Part shown: piece by piece, positions 16,918 through 25,538 of the stretch
How the letters are laid out: each line of letters begins with the position of its first letter
How positions within the stretch are numbered: position 1 is the stretch's first letter
Assembly: GCA_003250355.1 (NCBI GenBank)
Contig: QKGS01000002.1
Coordinates: 1 to 64,000 of the forward strand
Length of the DNA: 64,000 nucleotides
Direction: 5' to 3'
Source of the DNA: Bacteroidota bacterium
GTDB taxonomy: Bacteria; Bacteroidota; Bacteroidia; Bacteroidales; SZUA-534
Position numbers and translations under genes: made by a program
Notes under the pieces: model-generated
Database searches by the model: none
What the model was told of the DNA's origin: nothing
The model's input: the letters and a program-made list of their open reading frames with translations, nothing else

Positions 16918-17195
16918 TTTTGTTTCAATTAATGGTTCAAAGCTATGAATTTATTTTATACACATGATACAGAATGTAAAATTTTGAACTATTTATAATC
17001 AATTTAGATAGTTTGCAACTACTCAGGTTAAAATAATTATCACTACGAATACTAATATTCAAACATTATAGTATCAATTGTTGTAAGCAAAGTTAAATGA
17101 TACAATTAATATAATGGGTAAAACTTAATAATTACAGGCATACAGAGAATAAATATTTTATATATTTGGTTAATTAACAAACTATAATTTAGGTT
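16918..17195. other. AT-rich intergenic, no gene seen
   Basis: The left part holds the minus-strand promoter-like TAGCTTTG box of module 2. The right part should contain the promoter of the rubredoxin-like gene. No repeat, RNA gene or ORF with codon bias is seen. Confidence 0.4.
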
Positions 17196-17798
17196 ATGAG
17201 TGAAATAAAAGAAGACGAAAAGTTATTTATATGCAAGCCTTGCGGCTATGTATTGAAAGAGAGTGAACTTGGCGATGTATGCCCTGCGTGTGGATTGCCT
17301 CGCAAAGTATTTGAACATTATAAAGAGAGAATGTCGCCAGGGCGGAGAAAAATACTAGGTCTCGATATGCATCCTATTGCAGTACACTTTCCCCAAACTA
17401 CATTAATATTTGGGTTGCAAGCTTTACTTATTAATATATTTTTTCCTCACTTTCACCCTGAGGTATTTTTAGGTACAGCACGTTTTTGCGCATTTATATT
17501 CCCGCTTACGGTATTAGGAGCATTTGTAAGTGGTGTTATTGATGGTAAATTTCGTTTTAAATCGCTTCAAACGCCTATATTGAAAAAGAAAATGAATTAC
17601 AGTATTATAATGACGATAACTTCATTTTCTACCCCTGTAATAGCCTGGAACGGACTAACTGATATGAATACTAAAATACTTCTTATAATATCGGGTTCTA
17701 TAGCATTGTTTTGCGGTATTGTACTTGGTCATGTGGGCAAACGCCTTATGAATATTGGTATGGGTGGAGCTGTAAAGATAATGGGTCGCACTATTTAG
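17196..17798 (+). CDS. Rubredoxin-like domain fused to a four-helix membrane domain
   Basis: 200 residues. The N-terminus has a rubredoxin-type iron site: CKPCGYV at about 13-19 and CPACGLP at about 29-35, a knuckle arrangement of two CxxC pairs. From about residue 57 the protein has HPIAVHFPQTT (two His, as in DUF2231 membrane proteins) and four hydrophobic helices (about 65-85, 92-115, 130-150 and 155-180). It suggests an electron-transfer module tethered to the inner membrane. It is monocistronic and ends at a bidirectional terminator. The electron partner is unknown. Confidence 0.75.
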   Translation: MSEIKEDEKLFICKPCGYVLKESELGDVCPACGLPRKVFEHYKERMSPGRRKILGLDMHPIAVHFPQTTLIFGLQALLINIFFPHFHPEVFLGTARFCAFIFPLTVLGAFVSGVIDGKFRFKSLQTPILKKKMNYSIIMTITSFSTPVIAWNGLTDMNTKILLIISGSIALFCGIVLGHVGKRLMNIGMGGAVKIMGRTI

Positions 17799-17817
17799 TC
17801 TATTAATTATACATTAT

Positions 17818-17850
17818 AAAAAGTGAGTCAATATTTGGGCTCACTTTTTT
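17818..17850. terminator. Bidirectional terminator
   Basis: AAAAAGTGAG and CTCACTTTTTT form an inverted repeat around a 12-base loop between two convergent genes, with A and T runs on the proper sides to stop transcription from both directions. Confidence 0.75.
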
Positions 17851-17851
17851 A

Positions 17852-19792
17852 TTAAATAAACTTTAGTATTTCCAATTTCTGCTTATTCCACTCATCGCCT
17901 TTGAGTTGAGTATCAATAATATTAATAGCACGGTGCGATAAATACCAGCCTAAAGGAAGTTTGTCGTCAATATTGCGCTTAAGTGATATGGTAATAACAG
18001 TATCGCCATATGTTTTTAGTTTCTCACCAAGCATTTCAAGCGATTTTTCGGGTCTTATATCCCATGCATTAATAAATGTTTGGGGAACAGTACGTATTTC
18101 AAATGCAAATTTTAGCGGTTTAGGATTTTCAGGTATTTCAGCTCCATTCTGAATCATCAGAATTACAACCTTTACTTTAGTAGAATCGAACTTACTGCGT
18201 ATATCGTTATATAAGTCAGAAGCTGTAATAACTCCGTAATTATCGTAGTAACCACCATCGACAATAGTACCCCGGTAGTTATTGTTTTTATCTACCAGCT
18301 TTGCTCCAGGAGTTAGTACCGGAAAGCGGGCACTCAATAAAACAGCAGAACTCAAAGGAACATCGCTACCTATAGTTTGAAGTATATTGTCTGATTTCCA
18401 GTTGCTCACATCCCACGTGAGATTTGAAGCAATAACTCTTCGTCCGCTTTCGGTATGAGTACAGTTAAACAGTAAGTTGGGAATATATTTGTTGTCGGTC
18501 CATAAATCGGTCATACTATTTGTAAACGGATTATCAACCTCATTAAAATTATTATTCCATCCATTTTCCCAAGCCCATTCAAGATATCGCGACCTGTCGA
18601 AATGTTGTACCGGAAATGGTAAAAAGCGTTGAAAAGCATCGCTAAAGAAGAAAGCACCTGCAATAGGCGAAAGGAAATCGGTTTTCATATAATCTCTTAC
18701 TTTATCCGATAAATATTCGCCTTTATGGGTGTTTTTAAGCAATGAATTATAGAGTGATGCTCCCAAACTACTCCCAGACACAGTACTCATGGCAAATATA
18801 TGATTCGAAAACTCAGGTACAGAATCGGTTAATGAAGCTAATACAGATGCTGTCCAATATGCAGCTCGAATACCACCTCCGGCACCACATATTATATACA
18901 TGGTTTTAGGTTTATCAATTACAGTATCGGCTTGTATATACCAATTATTTAAACTTTCAGATACTTTGGTTAGTTTAAGTTCAGAATTTGTTTTTCGTAT
19001 AGTATGGTTATTGTTAAAATAACTAAACAATAACAATGAAGATACAACTATGAGCAATAAAGGGATACGAAACACTTCGTCGAAAACGCCCAATGCTGTA
19101 ACAATACCTGTCCATATAGCTAACCCCGATAAAATAATAATTGATGGAGTACAATATAACGGAAATGCAACCGGATATATGCTTATGAGTATTATAAAAA
19201 CAGGTAATAGAATAATAGGCAGGAAGAAAAACAGCTTTCCTGTTCGTGTTACTTCGGAAAATTTTAATGACTCATATTTTATATTGGAAATAGATATTTG
19301 AAGATTATACTTAACCGCAACAGGTAAACAATTCCATTTAGAAATTTGTTTTCGTCGCTTAACTATTATAAACCAAAATAAAATAAGCGGAATAAATAGT
19401 ACTATATAATCGAATAACCATTTTGAAGTATTGTATTTTATAAATGAGATATAAAATACTCCCATGGAAAGATAGCCAAGTATGCGCGGTACTATTATTG
19501 TATACTTAATTACATTACTATTGTAAAATATTGGCTTGTTTGACAGGTTAAGAGCCAGGCGTGCGCCATACCAGTTTTCAATACCTAAAAGCAATACAAA
19601 AAGTGTAGTAATAACTGAATGAGTTATACTACGCTCTTCGTTATAAGCTGCAATTATATCGCACCCCTGATTATTAACCATGAATATATAGTAGTTAACT
19701 ACTACTATTCCAATGCTAAACCAGCATTTTGATAAAATAAAAGAGATATTGCGGACATAATTGTGTAGAGATACTGAAATGTAGTCTTGCAT
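17852..19792 (-). CDS. Membrane-anchored patatin-like phospholipase
   Basis: About 646 residues from the ATG at 19792 (a TTG nine codons upstream is also in frame). Six to eight membrane helices fill the first 270 residues, followed by a patatin hydrolase domain. In numbering from the TTG, the oxyanion loop is GAGGGIRAA (312-320), the nucleophile elbow is GSSLG (Ser351), and the catalytic Asp is in DGGYYDN (Asp521), so the Ser-Asp dyad is complete. Predicted activity is acyl hydrolysis of lipids at the membrane. Bacteroidota have several such N-terminally membrane-embedded patatins; the substrate is unknown. Confidence 0.85.
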   Translation of the reverse strand: MQDYISVSLHNYVRNISFILSKCWFSIGIVVVNYYIFMVNNQGCDIIAAYNEERSITHSVITTLFVLLLGIENWYGARLALNLSNKPIFYNSNVIKYTIIVPRILGYLSMGVFYISFIKYNTSKWLFDYIVLFIPLILFWFIIVKRRKQISKWNCLPVAVKYNLQISISNIKYESLKFSEVTRTGKLFFFLPIILLPVFIILISIYPVAFPLYCTPSIIILSGLAIWTGIVTALGVFDEVFRIPLLLIVVSSLLLFSYFNNNHTIRKTNSELKLTKVSESLNNWYIQADTVIDKPKTMYIICGAGGGIRAAYWTASVLASLTDSVPEFSNHIFAMSTVSGSSLGASLYNSLLKNTHKGEYLSDKVRDYMKTDFLSPIAGAFFFSDAFQRFLPFPVQHFDRSRYLEWAWENGWNNNFNEVDNPFTNSMTDLWTDNKYIPNLLFNCTHTESGRRVIASNLTWDVSNWKSDNILQTIGSDVPLSSAVLLSARFPVLTPGAKLVDKNNNYRGTIVDGGYYDNYGVITASDLYNDIRSKFDSTKVKVVILMIQNGAEIPENPKPLKFAFEIRTVPQTFINAWDIRPEKSLEMLGEKLKTYGDTVITISLKRNIDDKLPLGWYLSHRAINIIDTQLKGDEWNKQKLEILKFI

Positions 19793-19930
19793 CGTTAACA
19801 CAAAATTGGTATTGAACAATCAATAAAACCAAATTTATGTCAATTTGTAATAAAAGTCAATAACACAATTAATATTAACGTAATATTACAATATAGTATA
19901 ACAGAGAAATAAAGGGAAAGTATCAAAAAT

Positions 19931-20070
19931 TGGTTCTACTACCATTTAGCTGGTAATATTTTAGTTGCTAGTATTCTTTAATCAGAATTGAGTTTACAGT
20001 CTTCAGTCAACAGTCGGCAGTAGGCATTAAAACAGAGTTCTGCGAACTGTTGACTGTGACTGTAGACTAA
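19931..20070. repeat. Composite repeat, copy A
   Basis: Begins with TGGTTCTACTACCATTTAGC (19931-19950), then an AT-rich stretch, a CAGTNNN heptamer arm from about 19995, a TTCTGCGAAC-containing loop and an ACTGNNN arm. The same order recurs at 33726-33924. It fills most of the gap between the patatin and thioredoxin reductase genes. The remainder (19820-19930) is AT-rich with no gene. Confidence 0.65.
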
Positions 20071-20102
20071 AAATAAGTGTTTATTCGTGACTAAAAAAGA
20101 AA

Positions 20103-21374
20103 TTATGAATCAAGTTCTTTTGTAATTGCAATTGCTGCAATAGTACCATCGGCTACGGCTGTTGTTATTTGGCGGTATTTTTTGCTTCTAATATCGCCAA
20201 CTGCAAATATATCGTTCATGCTGGTACGCATATCCTCATCGGTTTTTATATAACCCCAGTTATCGGTTTCGAGCTTTCCGGCAAACATTTGGGTATTGGG
20301 TACCATTCCAATAAATATAAATACTCCGTCGGTTTTTAAAGTTGCTTTTTCGCCTGTTTTAATATTTTCAATATCAACCTTAACACCGGCACCGTGGCGT
20401 TCAAATTTGCGTGCTTCGGTATCGAAAATAAATTCAATTTTTGGGTTTGCAAATGCTTTTTCCTGAGCCTCTTTATTGGCTTGTAAATGGTCGAACTGGT
20501 GAATAATTGTTACTTTCGATGCAAATTTGGTAATAAAATCGGCTTCTTCAATAGCTGAGTTACCACCGCCTATTACTATTACCTCTTTATCGTGGAAATA
20601 CTTTGCATCGCAGGTTGCACAATATGATATTCCGTTTCCTTTAAGTTCACGCTCACCTTGGGCTCCTATTAAGCGCGGCGAAGCTCCGGTTGATATTATT
20701 ATTTTTTTTGCATGAATGGTTTCAAATTCGTCAACTACTACGTTTTTTTTCTCTAAATCGACCGATGTTACATCTACAGCTACTTTGAATTGTGTTCCGC
20801 ACACTTTGGTTTGTTCACTCATGTGGTGAGCTAGCATAAACCCGGGCTGCGGGTCAATAAAGCCGGGATAGTTTGATACCTGGTGTGTAGTTGAAACCTG
20901 CCCACCGGGTAACATTGTATCAATAAGTACAGCATTGATACGTGCCTGACATAGGTACAAACCGGCAGTAAGTCCACCCGGGCCACCCCCAAGAATAATA
21001 GTATCGTACTCTGAAACTATGGGCTTTATTTTCGATTTTATTTGTTTAACCTTATCGGGAGCTATCATGTTGTCGAGATTACGGATAAGGTCAGAGCGTT
21101 TAATTCCGCCGGCAAGTTTCTCGCCTACTTGTTTGCCGTTATCGAAGAAAATAACTGTGGGTGAGCCTTTTATATCTAAGCTTTCGGCCAGCTCACGGTT
21201 CTCTTGACGGAATATTTTTATAAACTTTATTTCTTCGCCGTATAATTCGCTTAATCCTTCAAATTTTGGAGCTAAAGCTTCGCAGGGAGGGCACTCTGTT
21301 GAATAAAAATCGAGTGCTACTTTTCCCCCATTCAGTACCTCTTTTTCAAAGTCGGCTTGTTTTATTTCTAACAT
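20103..21374 (-). CDS. trxB: Thioredoxin-thioredoxin reductase fusion
   Basis: 423 residues. Residues 1-105 form a thioredoxin domain with active site CPPC (28-31, rather than CGPC) and the cis-Pro in GSPTV. Residues about 122-423 form a thioredoxin reductase: FAD motif GGGPGG at 129-134, redox CATC at 252-255, NADPH motif GGGNSAIEEA and C-terminal GDIRSKKYRQ. The usual fusion order (e.g. mycobacterial) is reductase then thioredoxin; here thioredoxin comes first. It likely passes electrons from NADPH through CATC to its own CPPC. It is monocistronic, preceded by 125 bases without a clear gene. Confidence 0.9.
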   Translation of the reverse strand: MLEIKQADFEKEVLNGGKVALDFYSTECPPCEALAPKFEGLSELYGEEIKFIKIFRQENRELAESLDIKGSPTVIFFDNGKQVGEKLAGGIKRSDLIRNLDNMIAPDKVKQIKSKIKPIVSEYDTIILGGGPGGLTAGLYLCQARINAVLIDTMLPGGQVSTTHQVSNYPGFIDPQPGFMLAHHMSEQTKVCGTQFKVAVDVTSVDLEKKNVVVDEFETIHAKKIIISTGASPRLIGAQGERELKGNGISYCATCDAKYFHDKEVIVIGGGNSAIEEADFITKFASKVTIIHQFDHLQANKEAQEKAFANPKIEFIFDTEARKFERHGAGVKVDIENIKTGEKATLKTDGVFIFIGMVPNTQMFAGKLETDNWGYIKTDEDMRTSMNDIFAVGDIRSKKYRQITTAVADGTIAAIAITKELDS

Positions 21375-21499
21375 ATTATTAAAGTTTTATGGTTTTTGTT
21401 TAATTGATAATTAGTTACTTGCAACTGTAATTTATTATTTTACTTATTTATATCATTCTAAAACGATATGTTTTTAAACTCCAAATTTAGATTTTGCAC

Positions 21500-22801
21500 T
21501 TACTTATAAAGCCCTATTCCAAGTTCCAAAAGCTCTTTTACCGGTCGGCAATCTTCGGAATGGATATTTCCTGTTCGGGCTTTGGCTATGGCAGCGCAAC
21601 CGCCTCCACAAGCTAACTGAACTGAGCAGTTACGGCATTTTTTAATAGCAAGTACATCGCGCTCTTCCCACTCTTCAATTAGTTTGCTATTGAGTTTTGT
21701 CTGTGGGTAAAATGTTCCCAGTTCATCGCCTGTGTTACCTACGGTAGCTGTGCATGAATATATTTTGCCGGCATAGTCGAAAGCCCATTCTGTTTTGGTT
21801 CCTGAGCATGAATCGAACAGTGGGTTTGGCAATTCGCCATTTTCAAATATGAATTTGGCAATTGAAAATGCCGGTTTATGAAATTCCAGTATTTCAGGGT
21901 GTTTTTTTACCAAATTATATACCTCCTGATAAAGTCCTATTCGTGAAAACAATCGTTTGTTATTAGTCTGACAATGATGGAGTTCGTAGTTTCTACCTAA
22001 AGCTGTTTTGAATAGTGTGTTTTTTGTCCAGCCTTGGTTTATTGCATATTTTGCAAGGTTAGGTAAATCGTGTATATTATCTTTATCAACAACCATTCTA
22101 AGGTTTACGGGTATGTTATTTTTCAAAAGGGCATTAATACCGTCCGATATTTTTTGAAAACTTCCCTGCCCACCTTTTAGTATTCGTCGGCTGTCGTGTA
22201 CTGTTTGTGTACCATCGAGTGTAACCTGTATTTCACGTACACTTGCTTGTTGAAGTATACTTATGTAATCGGTTATGTGATAGCCGTTTGTAACAACTGC
22301 AATGTCGAGTTTACGTATATTAGCTCCCTCTATTACTTTTGTTATAGTTTGTTTATGTTTAGGTGTGTTTAAAAATGGTTCTCCGCCAAATATGGTTATG
22401 TATTTTTTGCGTCCTGCAAACTGATTATCAATGTATTGAAAAAAAGCATCAATTACTTCATCGGTTACAGTTTGTTCTGGGTTTGTATATTCATCTTGAA
22501 AGCAATATGAGCAGTTGAAATTGCAGGTGTACCAGGGGGTAAAGAAAAGCTGAATTTCATCGGAATCGCGTTCATCGATAAAATTGAGATATTTTTCCCG
22601 AAATATTCTCTCTTCATCATCGGGGTTAACTAAATACCCTTTTTCAATGTAAATATCCGGATTATCAATACGATTTTCCTTAAATTTCAAAGCTTCGTCG
22701 GGTTCGAGTATATCGGCATTTCCCGAAAGGATGTTAACAAGGTAATACTCATTGGAATCCTTTATTTTTGAAAATATGTTATGTTTTGATTGTTGGTACA
22801 T
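21500..22801 (-). CDS. Radical SAM/SPASM enzyme, peptide-maturase type
   Basis: 433 residues. The [4Fe-4S]-SAM triad is C93, C97, C100 (CNFNCSYC), followed by IFGGEPFLN and VTLDGT, standard radical SAM strands. The C-terminus has a SPASM-type cysteine set: CSGTKTEWAF, YSCTA, KKCRNCSVQLACGGGCA and a final C. Residues 1-60 resemble the small PqqD-like peptide-recognition fold seen in RiPP maturases. Candidate activities are anaerobic sulfatase maturation or thioether/epimer formation in a peptide. No obvious precursor peptide is adjacent; the closest Cys-rich peptide is at 23874-23969. Confidence 0.8.
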   Translation of the reverse strand: MYQQSKHNIFSKIKDSNEYYLVNILSGNADILEPDEALKFKENRIDNPDIYIEKGYLVNPDDEERIFREKYLNFIDERDSDEIQLFFTPWYTCNFNCSYCFQDEYTNPEQTVTDEVIDAFFQYIDNQFAGRKKYITIFGGEPFLNTPKHKQTITKVIEGANIRKLDIAVVTNGYHITDYISILQQASVREIQVTLDGTQTVHDSRRILKGGQGSFQKISDGINALLKNNIPVNLRMVVDKDNIHDLPNLAKYAINQGWTKNTLFKTALGRNYELHHCQTNNKRLFSRIGLYQEVYNLVKKHPEILEFHKPAFSIAKFIFENGELPNPLFDSCSGTKTEWAFDYAGKIYSCTATVGNTGDELGTFYPQTKLNSKLIEEWEERDVLAIKKCRNCSVQLACGGGCAAIAKARTGNIHSEDCRPVKELLELGIGLYK

Positions 22802-22802
22802 T

Positions 22803-22830
22803 TGAGATTACGGGTTATGGGTTACGTTGA
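22803..22830. repeat. Heptameric repeat fragment
   Basis: Three to four 7-bp units (GATTACG, GGTTATG, GGTTACG) directly upstream of the radical SAM start codon. Small, but with the same period as the other heptamer runs. Confidence 0.45.
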
Positions 22831-22948
22831 ATATATGCAAAGTAGGCTATTGCGGGCTTTAAACTTATCAAACCGTTAAGAAGTTTAAGCGGGATATGGC
22901 CTTTGAAATTAAAGCTATTTTGTATATGTATTGTTACTATTTCGTTGC

Positions 22949-23791
22949 TTATTCAGCAAGTTCATTATCATCTTTTTTTTTCAACCTATTTGCATTTAAA
23001 GGACTAATCACGCTTTCACCTAATTTTTTTTCTAAATCTTTCCGGGCATTTCCTGCAACTGCTCCACCTTTTTTAGCAATAATCTTATTTTCCTTTAAGG
23101 TCTTTGGTTTATTTTTCTTTGATAATTCAGTCGTTGATGTCTCTGCTAACATATTCAACACCAATTCTAAATTTGTCATATTGTCTCTAAGATTTTCCTT
23201 TTTCAGATTCTTAAAATCCTTGTACTGCTTCGTTGTAAACCCAGCCCAAGCTTTCGTAATTTCATCAGTTAAAATGGCATATTCTTGTCCCTTTTTAACT
23301 CCCCTTACATCCCATTCATCAGTCAATTCTTTTCGAACCTCAATACTTTTTAATCGTTGATTTATCCAGTTTTTGGAATATCCTTTTTTTAAATATGTTT
23401 CCATTGCCCTGTCAAATGCTAATTCAGGGTCTTCTGTTTCTTCAATTCTCTCATAACCAACCTTTGCTAACCAAATCTTAAATGGTTCTGCTTTGGGAGA
23501 TGGTATTGATTGTATAATTCTCAGTAATCCTTCGGTATTAGAACAGTCTGTCAGATATTTTTTTCCATCTGGTGATTCCAACTTCAGTTGTACGATAATT
23601 TCGTACAACTGACTAAATCCTTCTTTTATTAATTTTCGTTTTAAATCACTCCAATATCTTCTAGGATTATTGCTCCCTGTCAATGTCTCAATAATATCAA
23701 TTACCGAGAAATACCATATTTGTTTGTCATTATCCCAGTGAACCCTAATTTTCTTTGATTCAAATAGTTTTATCGAAGTCTCTTTTGTCAT
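22949..23791 (-). CDS. BRO-N / DinD-like protein
   Basis: 280 residues. The first about 100 form a BRO-N (phage antirepressor) domain: IRVHWDNDKQIWYFSVIDII, then NPRRYWSDLKRKL and SNTEGLLRIIQSIPS, followed by FKIWLAKVGYERIEE. The rest resembles DNA-damage-inducible protein D, with a Lys-rich tail. Such genes are scattered in Bacteroidota genomes and are often phage- or transfer-derived, and may act as DNA-binding regulators. No phage genes surround it. It separates the radical SAM gene from the Cys-rich peptide gene. Confidence 0.8.
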   Translation of the reverse strand: MTKETSIKLFESKKIRVHWDNDKQIWYFSVIDIIETLTGSNNPRRYWSDLKRKLIKEGFSQLYEIIVQLKLESPDGKKYLTDCSNTEGLLRIIQSIPSPKAEPFKIWLAKVGYERIEETEDPELAFDRAMETYLKKGYSKNWINQRLKSIEVRKELTDEWDVRGVKKGQEYAILTDEITKAWAGFTTKQYKDFKNLKKENLRDNMTNLELVLNMLAETSTTELSKKNKPKTLKENKIIAKKGGAVAGNARKDLEKKLGESVISPLNANRLKKKDDNELAE

Positions 23792-23836
23792 TTATCATTA
23801 TTTTGCTTATTTCTGAGTTCAGGGTTTACTATTCAG

Positions 23837-23865
23837 AAAAAACCGGCTCCCCGTGGGGAGACCGG
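23837..23865 (-). terminator. Strong terminator of the redox operon
   Basis: Leftward, CCGG-T-CTCCCC (23865-...) pairs with GGGGAG-CCGG around a 2-base loop, followed by six T. It starts 8 bases after the stop codon of the Cys-rich peptide, the position expected for the end of the operon that begins at the NifX-like gene. Confidence 0.8.
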
Positions 23866-23873
23866 AAAGATTG

Positions 23874-23969
23874 TTAGTCGTGACACCCCATTACGTTTTT
23901 TGAGTTTTTCGCACAGCATTGTGCTACTTTAGTATCACTCTTTTTTGTTTTGTTTACCAATGATTTCAT
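23874..23969 (-). CDS. Candidate 31-residue Cys-rich peptide
   Basis: An ATG at 23969 opens a 31-codon ORF: a basic first half (MKSLVNKTKKSDTK) and a second half with three cysteines (AQCCAKNSKNVMGCHD). A longer in-frame ORF to 24119 exists, but its N-terminal extension is hydrophobic, AT-driven and overlaps the methyltransferase stop. The position, 134 bases after an ArsM-like methyltransferase and directly before a strong terminator, argues for a real last gene of the operon. Vicinal Cys-Cys plus Cys/His could bind a thiophilic metal or metalloid, or it could be a substrate of the radical SAM enzyme nearby. Function unknown. Confidence 0.5.
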   Translation of the reverse strand: MKSLVNKTKKSDTKVAQCCAKNSKNVMGCHD

Positions 23970-24103
23970 ATTGAATAGAAATTTTAGGTTGATTAGTACA
24001 CATAATTGTGTCTTTACGTTATAATATTTTTTATAATTACCTTCGATTGCAATTATTATATGAATGCATACATATTTTAGAAACACATATTCATGTGTTT
24101 CTA

Positions 24104-24742
24104 TTACGACACGCAACACCGTTTTTTGCCGGCTATGGTGAAGCTTACTACTTCAATTTCACCTTTGGGGTATGGTTTGCCCTCTTCAATTATTTCAATA
24201 TCTTTAAATCCTACTTTCTGTAAAGTGTTCAAATAATCGGTACGTGTTGTTGCTCCGGCCCAGCACTCGGCAACAGCTTGCGGGTCGGTACGGTATTTTT
24301 CGGGTACTTCTGATGTGGCATAAATGTCGCTAACAACGAACCTCCCTCCTTTTTTCAATATACGGTTTATTTCGCTCCACACCTTTATTTTGTTTGTTGC
24401 ATGGTTAATGGTACAGTTCGATATAACTAAGTTAACTGTTTCGGTATCAACATTTAAGCTTTCAAGTTCTGATTTTATAAATTTAGCATTATTTACACCA
24501 AGTTTCTGTGCATTTTTTTCTGCTTTACGCAACATTCCTTCGCTTACATCTATTCCTATTGCTAAACCATTATGGCCTACATCTTGAGCTAATCTGATAA
24601 CATCGGTACCACGGCCGCTTCCTAAGTCGACACATACCTCGCCGGGTTGTGGTTTTGAATAGTTTATGGCGCCGCCACATGAAAGGCAGCACTCCTGCTC
24701 TGCCAGCTCTGAATATCTGATTTGTATTTTTGTTGTATCCAT
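24104..24742 (-). CDS. ArsM-like SAM-dependent methyltransferase
   Basis: About 212 residues (ATG at 24742; an upstream in-frame ATG overlaps the DUF6132 gene). SAM motif I is VCVDLGSGRGTD; IGIDVSEGMLRKAE and NLVISNCTINHATNK follow, the last close to the ISNCVINL block of arsenite methyltransferases. Cysteines at AEQECCLSCGG near the start, in ISNC, in AECWAG and in a C-terminal KKRCCVS provide several thiol ligands, as in ArsM, which binds As(III) by three Cys. Substrate could be arsenic, another metalloid or a small molecule. It is in an operon with thioredoxin and DUF1847 genes. Confidence 0.75.
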   Translation of the reverse strand: MDTTKIQIRYSELAEQECCLSCGGAINYSKPQPGEVCVDLGSGRGTDVIRLAQDVGHNGLAIGIDVSEGMLRKAEKNAQKLGVNNAKFIKSELESLNVDTETVNLVISNCTINHATNKIKVWSEINRILKKGGRFVVSDIYATSEVPEKYRTDPQAVAECWAGATTRTDYLNTLQKVGFKDIEIIEEGKPYPKGEIEVVSFTIAGKKRCCVS

Positions 24743-24743
24743 T

Positions 24744-24965
24744 TTATTTTTTCTTCTCTTTTCGTGCAAATACTAAGCCCAATAAGCTAAATATAATTGT
24801 AGTTCGGTACGGACTTGCTGTAATAGGGCAACCGCCACTATTACAACCAACCAGTTTCCAGTATAAGTAACCTAAAACAGCTCCTATTACTGCACCCAAA
24901 GCCATTCGCAAAATGTTATTATCTGCTATTTTTTGAATAATTGGGTTACTTTTTAAAGCATTCAT
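24744..24965 (-). CDS. DUF6132 family small membrane protein
   Basis: 73 residues with two membrane helices (about 20-38 and 52-66) and, between them, the conserved CNSGGCPITASPYRTTI. This motif, two cysteines then ITxxPYR, defines a family common in Bacteroidota beside thioredoxin and rhodanese genes; the two Cys would sit at the membrane surface. It is 6 bases downstream of the thioredoxin lipoprotein and 1 base upstream of the methyltransferase, so it is tightly co-transcribed. A thiol or sulfur relay role is inferred only from context. Confidence 0.75.
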   Translation of the reverse strand: MNALKSNPIIQKIADNNILRMALGAVIGAVLGYLYWKLVGCNSGGCPITASPYRTTIIFSLLGLVFARKEKKK

Positions 24966-24971
24966 TAACAG

Positions 24972-25448
24972 TTATTTCTTTAGTAATACTTCATTAATAG
25001 CTTTAACAAACGACTCTTTGGGCATAGCACCTGTAGCAAGCTGTGGCTGTCCGGTTTTAGGAATAAACAGGATAGATGGTAAACTTCTGATACCAAATGC
25101 TGCTGCCAGTTCTTTTTGTTGGTCGGTATTAACTTTGTATATAACTATTTTACCGTGATATTCGTTCGATAAGTCTTCGAGTATAGGCGATATCATACGG
25201 CAAGGACCGCACCAGTCGGCATAGAAATCGACTATTGCAGGTAATTGTCCTGAGTATTTCCACTCTGTGTTTTTTTCGTAATCGAATACTTTTTGTTTAA
25301 ATGTTTCGGCTGTTAAGTATACAACCTTATGTGTTTGGTTTGCAGCAACAGTTTTTGTATTGCTCTCACCCGATGATTTATTACTGTTTGCCTGACAAGC
25401 GGTAGCCGAAATAATAACTGCTGCCACTAAAAATGCTCTTATTCTCAT
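24972..25448 (-). CDS. Thioredoxin-fold lipoprotein
   Basis: 158 residues. The N-terminus is a lipoprotein signal (AFLVAAVIISATAC, lipobox Cys at about 18). A thioredoxin domain follows, with IVDFYADWCGPCRMISPILE (classical CGPC) and the cis-Pro in SLPSILFI. It is probably anchored on the periplasmic side of a membrane, where it would reduce or isomerise disulfides of exported proteins. It is followed by DUF6132 with a 6-base gap and preceded by 90 bases after DUF1847. Confidence 0.88.
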   Translation of the reverse strand: MRIRAFLVAAVIISATACQANSNKSSGESNTKTVAANQTHKVVYLTAETFKQKVFDYEKNTEWKYSGQLPAIVDFYADWCGPCRMISPILEDLSNEYHGKIVIYKVNTDQQKELAAAFGIRSLPSILFIPKTGQPQLATGAMPKESFVKAINEVLLKK

Positions 25449-25538
25449 ATCAAAAATATTTATTGTTAGTTGTCTGATTTGTAATGTATTAATCTCTTTA
25501 TTTAAATTTAAATTTTAAAATTCTCAAACTTTCAAATT

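Noticed and set aside
23970-24119. Upstream extension of the Cys-rich peptide to 81 codons.
   Set aside because: It overlaps the methyltransferase stop and is low-complexity hydrophobic AT-rich sequence.
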